A DNA stretch of 64,000 nt, taken from contig OY811977.1 of NCBI GenBank assembly GCA_963681505.1, positions 6,836,970 to 6,900,969 on the forward strand, in the 5' to 3' direction. Shown in pieces: positions 31,212 to 43,786 of the stretch. How positions within the stretch are numbered: position 1 is the stretch's first letter; the number at the start of each line of letters is the position of its first letter. This DNA is from Eunapius fragilis. Lineage: Eukaryota > Porifera > Demospongiae > Spongillida > Spongillidae. Below the pieces are notes generated by a model. The model made no database searches. It saw only the letters and a list, made by a program, of their open reading frames with translations, and was not told the DNA's origin. The position numbers were made by a program, and so were the translations under genes.

Positions 31212-33560
31212 TTGGTGTTGATTGCCTCCGTTTCCAATCCCTCTCCTATACTATCTATGGTTTGGCATATGCGCGACAAGAGAATGCAATTCCTTTGCTG
31301 CACTCTCACAAATAGTACCGCTGGTCCTCCTGCAGTGCTTTTCAAGTTAGCTTCGCTCAATGACGACCACCGTGCCCTAGCCCCCAGCCACAGGGGTTAC
31401 CCCGCGGAGCTTTTGTCAGCGTATGAGTATACCTTGGAGTATAGACCTACAGCACAGCACGGTAATGCAGATGGTTTATCCAGGTTTCCACTCACTGCTA
31501 CAACTGATGCAGTTTCAACTTCTGCAGACTGTGACAATTTTAGTATGCACAAATCGAGGCGTTGCCTGTGACAACTACAACTATGCAGATGCAGAAGGCT
31601 ACTCGCCAAGATCCCACCTTAAGCCAAGTAATCACAATCACAAAGAAAGGTTGGCCTAGCTCAGTGCCTGAAGGGTTGAAACCTTTTTGGGAACACAGGA
31701 ATGAGTTGACAACACTTAATGATTGCCTGATGTGGGGAATTAGAATCGTGGTGCCTGCTAAGTTACAGGAACGGGTGCTGCAGGAGCTGCATGTCGGACA
31801 CCCCGGTGCATCAAAAATGAAAGCAGTAGCAAGAAGCTATTTGTGGTGGCCAGGACTTTCAAGTGCCCTGAACAGAAAGCCAAAACCTGTGCCGGTTGCC
31901 AGGAAATAAAGAACAATTCTCCAGCGGCTCCACTGCATCCTTGAATTTGGCCCTCTCAGCCATGGAAAAGGGTGCACATTGATTTCGCTGGACCCTTTAA
32001 AGGTCTTATTTTTCTGTTTGCAGTAGATGGACATTCAAAATGGCCAGAAGTGAAGATTATGAATAGCACAACGTCTCAAAGAACAATTGAAGTGTTACGG
32101 GAGTTGTTCGTGACTTACGTTTTACCAGATCAGGTGGTGTCTGACAATGGGCCACAATTCGTATCAGCGGAATTTCAGACCTTCATGAAGAAAAATGGTA
32201 TCAAGCACATTCGATGTGTTCCTTTTCCACCCATCCTCAAATGGGTTGGTTGAAAGGTTTATACAAACGTTTAAAAAGGCTATGTTAGCTGGTGATCGGG
32301 AGGGAGATGATTTGAAACATCGATTGTCTCAATTTTTGTTGAAATATCGCAGCTCCCCCCATTTGACTACAGGTGTGGCCCCATGTGAACTATTTCTGAA
32401 ACGGTCTATGCAAACCAAGTTGGACCTACTGAGACCAGATGTAGAATCTACAGTTTCAGGGCATCAGGGTTGTCAGAAATCATATAATGATAAGCATGCA
32501 AAACGAAGAGAGTTTAGTGTGGGTCAAGCAGTGATAATGAGGAATCTACGGAAAGGTTCTAAGTGGGTAGCAGGCGTGATTTCGGAGCGAAACGGGCCTT
32601 TAACTTTACTGGTAGAGGTGGAACCAAACCAATATTGGCGTTGAAATGTTGATCATATCAGAGATAGGTCTGATTCGGGCGTGCAAAGAAGCATGGAGGA
32701 AGGGATGACTGACAGGAAAGCTGAGAAATTTTTTGAAGAGGAGAGTGAAACTGATGCTGGAATGATGGAGGATCTTGAGCATTCTGTTCAGCTGGTGACG
32801 GAACAGCACTGGAAGCAGCCGAGCCAAAGGATCAAGATGCTGGCAATGCAACTGAGCAAGAGGCGGAAGATAGTGAGTTACCAGAGGTGGCAGTCCGTCA
32901 ACCGAATGTGCAGAACACCAACAGACAGACATCCGAGTTGAATACCCGTCGTTATCCACAGCGGATACGGCGACCTCCAGACCGTTACTGACAAACTGTA
33001 ATTAAACATATTAGTGTTAGGGAATGTAGTATAGTTATGTTGTATTTCTATTTAGTGCCTGGCGCATGCACACGTGGTCATCCTTTTGATCGTGCATTTC
33101 TATATTGTTGGTGTCATGAACCTTGTCGGAGTCTAGAACACACTATCACTGTGCAAAAAATAGGATATACGCTATTGTATATTTTGCGTATATTTCGAGT
33201 ATACGCATGAATATACGCGTGCGTATACGCGAAATATCCCACTGGTATATTTTGCGTATAGAACCAATTTCGCACTGCGTATATTTCGAGTATCCTCAAA
33301 TGTATCACGTGCGCTTATGGAGGATTCTCTAATTAATGTCTCCGGATACTACACTGTACCTACGTTGACCGTATACTGTATTGGGTACGCTACCCGATTA
33401 TGTTCGTTGTATACTGGCTTGATTAGTATTAAAATTATTATCAATATTAAATAAAGCAATACAATCAATAGACAACGTTCAAGCTCTCCAGCCATCCAGG
33501 AAGGAGATACTCCAGTAGTGGCCCTCCAACCCGCCGTTGCCACGAGTTGCTCAGAAATCC
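31212..33560 (+). mobile_element. Fossil Ty3/gypsy LTR element, 3' part
   Basis: Parts in order: RNase H tail (SAYEYTLEYRP, NADGLSRFPL), integrase zinc-binding region (LHVGHPGASKMK), integrase core (HIDFAGPFKG, VVSDNGPQFVSAEF, NGLVERFIQTFKKA), integrase C-terminal region and a basic tail ending RRYPQRIRRPPDRY at about 32,990. A likely 3' LTR begins near 33,015-33,025; its end is not certain, and a MITE (33,147-33,305) appears to have inserted in it. Gag, protease and most of the reverse transcriptase are absent, so the element is 5'-truncated. It is broken, with about half a dozen breaks. The sequence is still readable, suggesting moderate age. Confidence 0.8.
33147..33305 (+). mobile_element. 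MITE family 2 (CACTGTGCAAAAA), copy inside LTR
   Basis: It begins CACTGTGCAAAAAATAGG and is made of runs such as TATTTTGCGTATATTTCGAG and TATACGCGAAATAT. The same vocabulary and terminus recur at 39,541-39,719, 58,522-58,645 and 61,618-62,084. Confidence 0.65.
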
Positions 33561-34544
33561 ATTGCAACCTCTTCTAACGAAACGCGCGGCAGTAGTTGAG
33601 CGTAGGCTTCAAACTGCTTCCCTGTACTGTCACCATAGTCCATATAGCTACAGCAAAATAGAGCATCCATACGATACAAATGCAAACAGAGGCCTACACT
33701 GACGGCGGGATTGCTTGACAAGCTCAGCTGAATCTGAAGTTTCCTTGTCTAGCTGCAGGGAATATACAGGGTTAAAACAAACGAAGCCATTACCTTATAC
33801 TCCAAAGCAATCCGCTACTTCTCTATCTCCGCTCTTCGTATAGTTTGTCAATTCTGACAACAGACACTGATAAACAGCAAGTGTGAATGAAAACGCAATC
33901 TCTTACCCGCTCTGCCTTTGCTAGTTTTTATGACGTCTCTAAATTTGATCGAGAAAAAAAAGGTGATGATCACTGCTTACGCTGCGAGACTTCAGCTGGA
34001 TTCTCCTCAGTAGGAAAAAAAAAGCCGATATAACGTTACTGTACCTGTACAGAAAGTGATGTCCTTTTCCCTCGAGTTGGTCTTACAGCATCGCTTTGAG
34101 ACAGTTTTGGATCTGTAGTTTCGCAACCTCCTGCAGTAGTGTAACGGACCGTGCAAACAGCATCGCCATGCTGCCTAGGACCTAGGGTTTGGCGCGGTCT
34201 TCTTCGTCATCATCGTACTAGTATCGATATACATGTAGGTTCTGCTGTGACGACATGACTTCATCGTTTCTCGGGGACCTGTTAGAGGAGAGACTTGGGA
34301 ATTAGCCACTAGTCCCTCAATTTACTTGAAGACCCACCTAAGATATTTCTTCTGGATGATAGGAACGTACGGTTATAGTTGCAGTAGATTTCCCGACGAT
34401 GACGCCATATATGCATGCGGCTTTGAAGAGTCTACGCATGCGCGTTACATTCATTTGACAAGAAGCCTCGTACACACTGTATTTGTTCTGCTCAGAGTAG
34501 GGTTTCAAAAGCAACTTAGATATGACTTATTTGATGTACACAAG
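33561..34544. other. Spacer
   Basis: No gene recognised; a short frame at 34,326-34,580 has no known domain. Confidence 0.4.
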
Positions 34545-35290
34545 ACTGTATTACAATACCTGGTCTGGCCACTAACATGATTCTATTTGATGCACACCTA
34601 CGAACATGACTCTATTAGATGCACACCAGGGACTGCCACTTTATTTGATGCAAATAAGCAAACCCAAGTCTGGCCGCTATCCTGATTCTATTTGAAGCCC
34701 ACCAGGTCTGGTCGCTACCAAGATTCTATTAGATGCACACCAGGGATTGGCCACTACTAGAATTTAATGATTCAATTTGATGCAAACTGGGTCAGTTTGC
34801 TAACATGATTCTATTTGATGCACACCAGGGTCTGATCGATATCACAAACCTACCAGATGTACAACAGCGACTGGCCACTAGCGTGTCTTTACTTGATGCA
34901 GACGAGTTAATATGATTCCATTTGATACACACCAGGTCTGGCTGCTAACATGATTCTATATGATGCACACCAGGGACTGCTGCTCGCATTACTTGATATG
35001 CTAGTACATGGCAATTCCTAATGTGAGGGTCATGGTAGCAGTGTGCATCAGACAGAATCATATTAGCGGCCAGACCTGGTGTGCATCAAATAAAGCTATT
35101 GGCCATTCTCTGGTGTGCAGCTGATAGGATTGTGGTATCAACCAGATCCTAGTGAGCATCAAATAGAAACATGGTAGCGACCAGACCAATGTGCATCAAA
35201 TAGAATCAGGATACCCTGATTTCATAAAAAAGATTCAATCTGATGCACACCAGGTCTGGCCGCTATCCTGATTCCATTTGATCACATGAC
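34545..35290. repeat. Degenerate ~40-60 bp repeat array with strand switch
   Basis: Units read TGATTCTATTTGATGCACAC then CAGGTCTGGCCGCTAACA. They lie on the plus strand from about 34,545 to 34,990, appear reversed (GTGTGCATCA, CGGCCAGACCTGGTGTGCATC) from about 35,040 to 35,215, and return to the plus strand near 35,235-35,285. Confidence 0.75.
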
Positions 35291-36464
35291 CGTATTAGAC
35301 ATAGAAAAAGTGTACTGTGTCATTGCTATATAGTAATATATGGCCACACCCCTTTGTAAGACTTCTATGTATGTACATTAACATGACATGTACATGTATG
35401 GAAACGTTCGGTTACACCCAGCTAGTCTCACAAGTGGAGATAGAATAGTACACAACATGTACATGTAAAGATGTAACAATACAACAAATGTAAGTTCACA
35501 TCAGATCTTTCAGTTTCATTCAATTGATGTAAGGCTTGATCCTATCAGGGTGAAAATATATCATTTAAAGATATCACACCATGCAAACATACCATACATA
35601 CAATTTGGATGAAGACTATTGAGAAGGATAGATTCTTAGTGCACTCAGCTACTAAATGGCAGTAATACTGGTGCCACCTCCAAGCGCCAAGCCTCTAGCT
35701 AAACATTTTCATTCTGAATGCTCCAAAATCACATTCGCCTCTTTCAAACCACATTCTTAGCATCTTCACCTACTCACACAGATATAAGCACGTACAGACA
35801 ATTGTAAACATATGTGGATGCGCATGCACATACTGGTATAAAATGCAGACACATGCAGACACACATCTTGACAGAATTGTGCTTTCTTCTCCTAGTGACA
35901 TGCAGACACAGATACACACACATGCGTACCCTATGTATGTAGCTGCACACATGCCAATATCCTCCCAAAAGGTCCTTCAATACAACCACTACATGTAAGA
36001 ATGTTCACAGAACAATGAAAGCCCTACACAGCTAGGCACCAAAACATATTGCTGCCTGGGTCTATTTGGCACTGACTAAACATCACACAGTGAACTATAA
36101 AAACTTCAGAGTGACACCAAAGCAATCAAACTTCAGTGCTAACAGCCCACAGTTAGTCCACCAACCCTCCCCTTTGGCAGGAGTGCCCCAGTTATCAAGA
36201 CTGTGGCTACATGCATCATGGTAGCCTCATCATGGGGTGTGGCAAAGCAGCCATCCCACCAACTGTGTGAGTGTATTACCCCTTGGCAACTTCTTCAAGT
36301 ATGTGTATGTGTGTGTATGTGTGTATGTGTGTATGTGTGTATGTGTGTGCACATGTGTGTGCATGCAAGGTGAGTGTTAAGATCATGTGATGTGGTTTAG
36401 TAGACATTATTAGGTGATTAGGGTAAGTAGGAATGCTAGCATTAAATACCAAACCATCTTCATC
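35291..36464. other. Spacer with ACATGT-rich and GT-rich stretches
   Basis: It holds ACATGTACATGTA repeats near 35,380-35,470, CACA-rich sequence near 35,770-35,960 and (GTAT)n-like sequence at 36,300-36,365. No gene seen. Confidence 0.45.
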
Positions 36465-37830
36465 AGGCACCTGATGACAGTATGAGGTGAACACATGACA
36501 GTATGAGGTGAGCACATGACAGTATGAGGTGAGCACATGACAGCATGAGGTTAGCACATGATAACAACATGAGGTGAGCACATGATGACAGCATGAGGTG
36601 AGCACATGACAGCATGAGGTGAGCACATGATGACAGCATGAGGTTAGCACATGATGACAGCATGAGGTTAGCACATGATGACAGTATGAGGTGAGCACAT
36701 GACAGCATGAGGTTAGCACATGATGACAACATGAGGGTAGCACATGTCAGCATGAGGTGAGCACATGATAACAACATGAGGTGAGCACATGATGACAGCA
36801 TGAGGTGAGCACATGACAGCATGAGGTTAGCACATGATGACAACATGAGGGTAGCACATGTCAGCATGAGGTGAGCACATGATAACAACATGAGGTGAGC
36901 ACATGATGACAGCATGAGGTGAGCACATGACAGCATGAGGTGAGCACATGATGACAGCATGAGGTTAGCACATGATGATAGCATGAGGTTAGCACATGAT
37001 GACAGTATGAGGTGAGCACATGACAGCATGAGGTTAGCACATGATGACAACATGAGGTTAGCACATGATGATAACATGAGGGTAGCACATGTCAGCATGA
37101 GGTGAGCACATGATGGCAGCATGAGGTTAGCACATGATGACAGCATGAGGATAGCACATGATGACAGCATGAGGTGAGCACATGATGACAGTACGAGGTG
37201 AGCACATGACAGCATGAGGTTAGCACATGATGACAGCATGAGGTGAGCTCATGACAGCATGAGGTTAGCACATGATGACAGTATGAGGTGAGCACATGAC
37301 AACATGAGGTTAGCACATGATGACAACATGAGGTGAGCACATGACAGCATCAGGTTAGCACATGATGTCAGCATGAGGTGAGCACATGACAGCATGAGGT
37401 GAGCACATTATGACAGCATGAGGTGAGCACATGACAGCATGAGATGAGCACATGACAGCATGAGGTGAGCACATGATGACAGCATGAGGTGAGCACATGA
37501 CAGCATGAGGTGAGCACATTATGTCAGCATGAGGTGAGCACATGATGACAGCATGAGGAGAGCACATGATGTCAGCATGAGGTGAGCACATGATGACAGC
37601 ATGAGATTAGCACATGACAGCATGAGGTTAGCACATGATGACAGCATGAGGATTGATGACAGCACGAGGTGAGCACATGAGACAGCATAAGGTGAGCACA
37701 TGATGTCAGCATGAGGTTAGCACATGATGACAGCATGAGGTGAGCACATGACGTACAGCATGAGGTTAGCACATGATGACAGCATGAGGTGAGCACATGA
37801 CAGCATGAGGTGAGCACATTATTATCAAGG
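36465..37830. repeat. 1.37 kb minisatellite, 21/24 bp units
   Basis: About 58 units of GCATGAGGTGAGCACATGA with CA; about half contain an extra TGA (giving ATGATGACA), so the period alternates between 21 and 24 bp. Frequent GGT(G/T)AGC variants occur. The multiple-of-three period leaves both strands open over long stretches; those frames are shadows. Confidence 0.95.
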
Positions 37831-38689
37831 AGGCCATTGTTCATGTGCATCAGACTGTCAAACGGCATACGCTTGTCTCACCAATAACTCAGAAACACAC
37901 ATATACATGCAATGTACCCAGAGCACCGATCCTGCATGCTTGATGCACAGATTACATCATGACCAATGTAACAGGAACATTGAATCAGTGAATATACACA
38001 CGTTGAACGTGTACACATATACATGCTCACATACACATGTATGCGCATACATGCACACAACAAACACACACGCACACACATGTACCAAATGCACACACAT
38101 ATCATACATGTTACTATTACATACACATGTATACACACACACACACACAACACACCCACAATCACACACATATGCAGCATGTAGCCTGACCCTGGGCGTG
38201 TATACTGAGCTGGTTGCCACAGTTACAATCAGCCCATTTCGAAAGGTGACTTTTAAAAATTGATTATAATAGTATGTATGACAACCATAAATTATTTATA
38301 TACATGGTACAACCCAGAAATATTACAAAACTACATTGGCTTACCTTTCAGTGGTCACTCCATCCAACGCGACGTCTACACAACTTGGGGCTTTTTGGCT
38401 TCACACATATCATCACTGAAACTGTATACAAGTACCGGTAGACGAATCAAATTCAAATGTGCGTAATTCATAAACTAAGCTAGTATGTGTATACATACAT
38501 TTTAGCCAGAACTCCGACCAACCAGATATACGCTTTCCTTCCGCGATTTCTTTATTTGACACTTCGGAACACGTATAGCCATGTTTCTTTTTAAATTTAA
38601 ATTTAATGGCCCATTATTAATGGCCAATAGCTCAATTAACAACGAATTACGCCCTCGCTATGATGCGGTATAAAATTAGCATCACATGT
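37831..38689. other. Spacer with CA-rich simple repeats
   Basis: ACACAC/ATACATG-rich stretch at 37,895-38,180, then unremarkable sequence. No gene seen. Confidence 0.45.
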
Positions 38690-38925
38690 ATACAGTTATA
38701 CACAATGTGTATAACAGTTACTTGTATAACAATGATATACAGGCGGATATACAGGCGAGTATAACAACCCTTTTTACACTGCGGTTTTTTAATTAGTACA
38801 TACTACCATTATACACAGTTATACACAATTATATGCAATGTGTATAACAAATGCTGTATAACTACTTGTATAACAATGTTATACAGGCGAGTATAACAAC
38901 CCTTTTTACACAGTGCAAGTGCCAA
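38690..38925 (+). repeat. Duplicated ~130 bp TATAC-rich unit
   Basis: Two tandem copies of ACAGTTATACACAATGTGTATAAC ... CTTGTATAACAATG ... GGCGAGTATAACAACCC then CTTTTTACAC. The second ends CTTTTTACACAGTG, close to the MITE family 2 terminus CTTTTTGCACAGTG, so it may be a relative. Confidence 0.65.
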
Positions 38926-39540
38926 GACCACAAGGTGTCACTGCTATTTCACTGCTATTTCAGTGGTGATCATACTGTTGGCCTATTTGTCAGGAACCAT
39001 ATCAGCTAACCTCTGCAACTCTAGGTCCTTCTCACTGGGGATCTTGACCATTCTCCTGCTCACACACTTTAAAACAATGGCTGATATAAATGATGAGCTG
39101 CAAATATATGGTTGCATGGGCGGCCAATTCACCACCCTGCTGGGCTACCTGGTTACAAAGATTGCTCCCGGTCAAACATGGCCTCCCATGCTTCCTACCA
39201 TCCTGTAGACACATTGACCACTGGTATACAGCATACAATTACGCATTCGTTAACTTAGCTAGTGTTGCCTAAAGTACCCACTGGTCAACAGTGACGCATG
39301 CGATAACACATAACCCTGGCATACACACCCCCATTCCTGTCCTCCTCACTTATCTTACCCACCTGTTAAGCCATGCCATGCATCATTAATATCTTAGATA
39401 CGTACCGACGCTTATAGTTCAAGTGGTAAACGTCCATAATGCTCTACGTTCGAATTCACATAGGAGGCATACAGCGGTTCAAATTTTCATATCAAAGTTA
39501 TACATGTAAGTTATTTAGATTTGAAAGCGTTGCATAATTC
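38926..39540. other. Spacer
   Basis: Short frame 38,963-39,208 (81 codons) has a hydrophobic start but no recognisable domain. I do not call a gene. Confidence 0.4.
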
Positions 39541-39719
39541 ATTGCGGTGTGCGTATACGTGATATTTCGAGAATACGCACAATGAATAATTGTCACCTAG
39601 GGATTCTTGAAATATACCAGGTGGATATTCGAAATATACACTACCCTTGGTATATTGATGGTATACGCGAAATATACGCAAAAATATACGCTAGCGTATA
39701 CTAGGCTTTTTGCACAGTG
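39541..39719 (-). mobile_element. MITE family 2 copy
   Basis: GTGCGTATACGTGATATTTC at the left and GCGTATACTAGGCTTTTTGC plus ACAGTG at the right, with internal TATACGCGAAATATACGC. The terminus is the complement of CACTGTGCAAAAA. Confidence 0.65.
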
Positions 39720-40253
39720 TATATTACAGAAGCTACTTTCCCATCCACCCCCCACCCCACCCCCACCCCCAAAACCCAACCCCCGAACAAAAAGGTCAAG
39801 CTATTAAACATGTACATACATGCCCGATTAGGACACGCACTCATTGGCTGTCAAAATGATACTAACACTTGGCGTCGTTTGAAATGGTGACAAGACCCGC
39901 CCATACATAAAAGAATATTACGGCCACTGCCTACGCTATATCATAGATAGAAGAATACCTGGATATGAAACGAGGAGATAATTAGAAATGATCCGCGTTT
40001 CGGCACGTGACACATTTTATGTTGGCGATACCAAGGGCCGAAAGTATCAAAACCTTAGATACAACTTTAATCACTATACATGTACGTGCGTTCCCTTCAA
40101 CTGATCATAGTAACTGCATAGATGTGTCTAAATGCTATCTAGCTTGCCTTTTCCGTGCACAAGAGGTACCGAAACATATTATCGGTCAGCGGACGGTTAA
40201 ATGAATATAACCCACAAAACTAGAAGACATTTGCACATAACGCGTAACTTTGG
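39720..40253. other. Spacer with C-rich run
   Basis: CCACCCCCCACCCCACCCCC at about 39,745-39,775; otherwise nothing recognised. Confidence 0.4.
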
Positions 40254-40621
40254 CACAGGGAAAAAATGCGGTGAATCAAGCCTTGATTTATGAATTGATT
40301 TGTTCTCGGGAATCACGCGGTAAATCAATTATTGATTTCATAGTTAAATCAATCAAAAATATATTGGACAATCAAGCAGAAATCACGCAGAATATTTATC
40401 AAATCACCTATAAAATCAAATCAGGATTCATCAATTGCTTCAGTTTCACTTGGAAAATCAACGCTTGATTTGTATATCATTGCAAAATCATGACGTGATT
40501 TTTTATATATTGAAGAATCATAGCGTGATTTCCCTATGCCAAAATCAATTGCAAATCACAAGCGACAATTGAGTAATTAATTATTAAATCAAAAACTGAT
40601 TCTACGCGTTTTTTCCCTGTG
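40254..40621. mobile_element. MITE family 3 with 17 bp TIRs
   Basis: Starts CACAGGGAAAAAATGCG and ends CGCGTTTTTTCCCTGTG, a near-perfect inverted repeat. The 368 bp interior is rich in short TTGATT/AATCAA palindromic words such as AATCAATTATTGATT. No coding sequence. Confidence 0.8.
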
Positions 40622-41624
40622 TGGTCTACCTTTGACAGTACGCGTTCCACACATAAACTCATTCCTAACATTTAAAAGTAAAATTGGACTTTGCTGCGTG
40701 TGTCTAACTCACACACTATGTACCGAAACACAAGGTCCGCTACGTGTTCACCAAGCAGTTGAACCCACACGCTGAAGCCCCTTACAACAGATATAGGTTC
40801 GTTCCACAGACGGAATAATGCAATGTTTTGCTTATAGAAATGAATGGTTGGAAGCTTTTCTAAGTTGAGATATATGTTCCGAAGAGGCTGAAATGACAGA
40901 GACGGTACCTACGTAGAGTATGCTTAGTGAATTGCATAACAATAGTCACTAACCTGGAAATTAAGACAAGTGGGATTACAAAGAATGCCGAAGATAACGA
41001 TTTTTGTGTTGAATAGCAGTGAAAGTTTGGGGGAAAGCGTACTCTACAAAAGGGTTAATCGAAACACAGCTCGCTTCAAAGGGTCCGCCGCCTATAATTG
41101 ACAATTCAATGGATCACGTGACGCGTTTCGAATTCTTCTATCTATGGCTATGTAGAGCACCGGTCTAGGCACGTGATGACAAGCTGACGTCATACCGTTC
41201 CCAAACATTCTTCGATTGAGTTGGTAAAAACCTCAGAGGAAGGCCGAAAAATTCCCCAAAAATTATGATAATTATGGGCATAGGTCACATCTTATAAAGG
41301 TGCCGTTACTGGATGCCTACATATTTTGTACAGCTGCTATAAAGTGTGGAACATAACCATTAGATATCAGTTATATAGGTATTGTAAAACCATAACCCAC
41401 TTTAAGGAAGCCCGGGGATGGTACTAAAAATTCTGAGATAATTGCCTATGTGGCTCATATTTTATGGAACCCCCGTTACTATTCTGCAACTTACGTGTAC
41501 AGTACTGCATTTATCTCATTTCTCCATACATCCTTCCTATTCAGCGGCGTGGGCACGAGTATGCGTAACGTAATTTCCCGTGAGCGTCAATTTCTTGATA
41601 TGTGTACAAACATCAAGTTACAAA
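40622..41624. other. Spacer upstream of Rac-like pseudogene
   Basis: No gene or strong repeat recognised. CACGTGAC-type sites occur near 41,115 and 41,170. Confidence 0.4.
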
Positions 41625-42681
41625 ATGCAATTGCAAGCTATCAAGTGTTGCGTTGTTGGAGACAGGTAAGTCGCACATAATGCATGGTTTATACTTGAAG
41701 AAATATATGCTTCATTATGCAGAGCTGTAAGAAAGACGTGCCTGCTGATCAGCTACACAACGAATGCTGTCCCTGGAGATTACGTGCCAACTATGTGAGT
41801 TAAAGTGCATGAGATGAGCAATTGCGATCGCGGAAGGCCATCTCGGCCAGGGATCTATAAAAGAACAAACTTAAATAGGTCTTTCAAATATCGAAAATTT
41901 ACATTCAGATCCAGTCTGCAGACTGTAACAAAATTTGTACAGCATGGCATTAGCCAACTACCACATGTATGATCGTATTTTATTGCAAGATTTGACATCT
42001 ACTCCGCTCACGTGCAAGTCGATGGAAGTATTGTAAACCTTGGTCTGTGGAACACAGCAGGTGTGTCACTGTTGACATTATGCTATGGAAACTTATATCC
42101 TGCATGTCTGATCCCTTACAGGTCAAGAGACTATAACCGATTGCGTCCACTTTCATATCCAAAGACGGTAAGATGCTCCAACTTATGACATTTATCCATC
42201 CATGCATGCATGCATGCATATATAAAGTTAGCGTCAACAGCCAAATGAAATCATTTCTCATTCGGATGTGTTCCTCATCTGTTTTTCTTTGATCAGTCCG
42301 GCTTCCTTGTCAAATGTGAAAGACAAAGTGAGCGCTTGTCACTAATTATACTGCATGGTGCTACATGAATAAATGTATACAAGCCTTCTTAATTCAATAT
42401 TGTAGTGGTATCCAGAATTAAATCACCACTGTCCCAACGTCCTTGTGGGGACAAAGATGGACCTCAGGGACGACCACGTGACGATAGAAGCTCTCAAAGA
42501 GAAGCGGCAGGCTCCCATCACGTATGCCCAAGGCTTACGCATGCAAAGGACATTGGTGCAGTCAAGTATATGGAGTGCTCCGCCATGACACAAAAGAACT
42601 TGGGTTTTCGACGAGGCAGTCAGAGCTGCTCTCAGACCTCAAAAGACAGATAAGAAACACAGAAAATGTTCCATACTATAA
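41625..42681 (+). pseudogene. Rac-type Rho GTPase, copy 1, decayed but with introns
   Basis: Six exons align in order with Rac: 41,625-41,665 (MQLQAIKCCVVGDR), 41,723-41,794 ([20 protein letters not shown]), 41,990-42,060 ([20 protein letters not shown]), 42,122-42,167 (GQE...[11 protein letters not shown]), 42,265-42,327 (DVFLICFSLISPAS) and 42,406-42,681 ([49 protein letters not shown] box CSIL). Active Rac reads GDGAVGKT in the P-loop; here both key glycines are Arg. One-base losses occur near 42,130 and 42,545, the sequence before VFDEA is shortened, and the acceptor before exon 5 is CG rather than AG. Introns show it was a duplicated gene, not a retrocopy. Confidence 0.85.
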
Positions 42682-43067
42682 AACTGTGCCTTTCAGTCAT
42701 TTCATCATGCATCATCAGTTATTCTACACCGATCTACGGATGTATGTGTCGCATACTTTGCCCACCAATTAATACTTACTCAAATTAAAACTGCCTGATA
42801 TGCAGTTTGTATGGATCTAAAAACTCTCAGAAACCTTTTCTGCTGGTGATATGCAAAAGACGATGTGATGCATGCAGCATGTGAATCGCTAGCCCGTGAC
42901 CCGCATTATACTAACAGCGCGTGGTTATCTATAATGTATATATAATGCATGTATAAATAATGTATGTATTGTATTAATGTACTAAGAGGTCTATAGTGAT
43001 ATATAAAATATATATATACAGAGTATACACAATTATAAAGCAGTAAGATAAATAAATGCACCCTACT

Positions 43068-43700
43068 ATAGGTAATAGTCAGGGAAAAACATCTGGAGAG
43101 GATGGCTGTGGCGTTGGCTCTAACTAAGTTGAGGTTCAGCCTCCTATATAAGGCAGCTAGGACCTCAGCCTTAGCCCTGTTGGAGCTAGTTGCAAGGCGA
43201 GAGGCTGGAAGAGAAAATGACTCCATTGCTTCTGTCCCACAAACACCATATGCCTCAACCACCATGGGGACGCAAACCCACCCTAGCTCTTTGCATTTGG
43301 CATCGTTTTCTTCATGTTTTCTTTGCTCAGTAGCTCTGGCAGCCTGACCTGCTCCGAGTCCCGCTTCAAGTAAAACATTGGAGTTAAGCGGTGACATCAC
43401 AGACAAGTCAAAGGCTGCTGGCTTATCCAAAGACCAGTTAGGTACTAGGATGTCTGCAGGGCGAGTGTTGCTATGGTCTTTGGAGAGGTTACTTCCTGCC
43501 TCCACCTTAACACACAGGTGGGCCCTGCGACAGGTCTCAGCAAGGGTGTCACGTAGTTTATTGTGGCGGGTTACTACATCTCCACCACGCTTGCAGGTGA
43601 GTGCATGATGGCCAAGGGGATCAAGTACTCTCCCAGGACACAGAGGACAAATTGATCCACACTAGGTGTCTAGGCCCAGCCACCACTTGTACTAATGTAT
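43068..43700 (-). mobile_element. 5'-truncated LINE, endonuclease end
   Basis: Minus strand encodes PGRVLDPLGHHALTC (zinc knuckle), RHNKLRDTLAETC, RPADILVPNW, FDLSVMSP, EQRKHEENDAKC and VVEAYG, then LNLNLVRANATAILSR. This is clearly homologous to the C-terminus of the LINE at 16,927-18,747 but a different subfamily. ATTATTATTAATGTATTATTAA immediately abuts its truncated 5' side (43,697-43,720). Confidence 0.85.
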
Positions 43701-43786
43701 TATTATTAATGTATTATTAATAGTATTTTTTTCAGCATTTTTTTTAATGGATAAAAATTTTAATACCAATTTTGAGATTACATGAA

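Noticed and set aside
36276-37340. Long minus-strand frames (up to 258 codons) of Leu/Ser/Cys/His repeats
   Set aside because: They are translations of the 21/24 bp minisatellite, open because its period is a multiple of three; no domain or non-repeat part.
36465-37830. Possible CRISPR array
   Set aside because: Units are contiguous without unique spacers, no cas genes, and the window is eukaryotic.
39405-39475. tRNA-like sequence: TAGTTCAAGTGG (box A-like) and CGTTCGAATTC (box B-like)
   Set aside because: No acceptor or anticodon stem pairing that I can form; at best a degraded tRNA-derived fragment.
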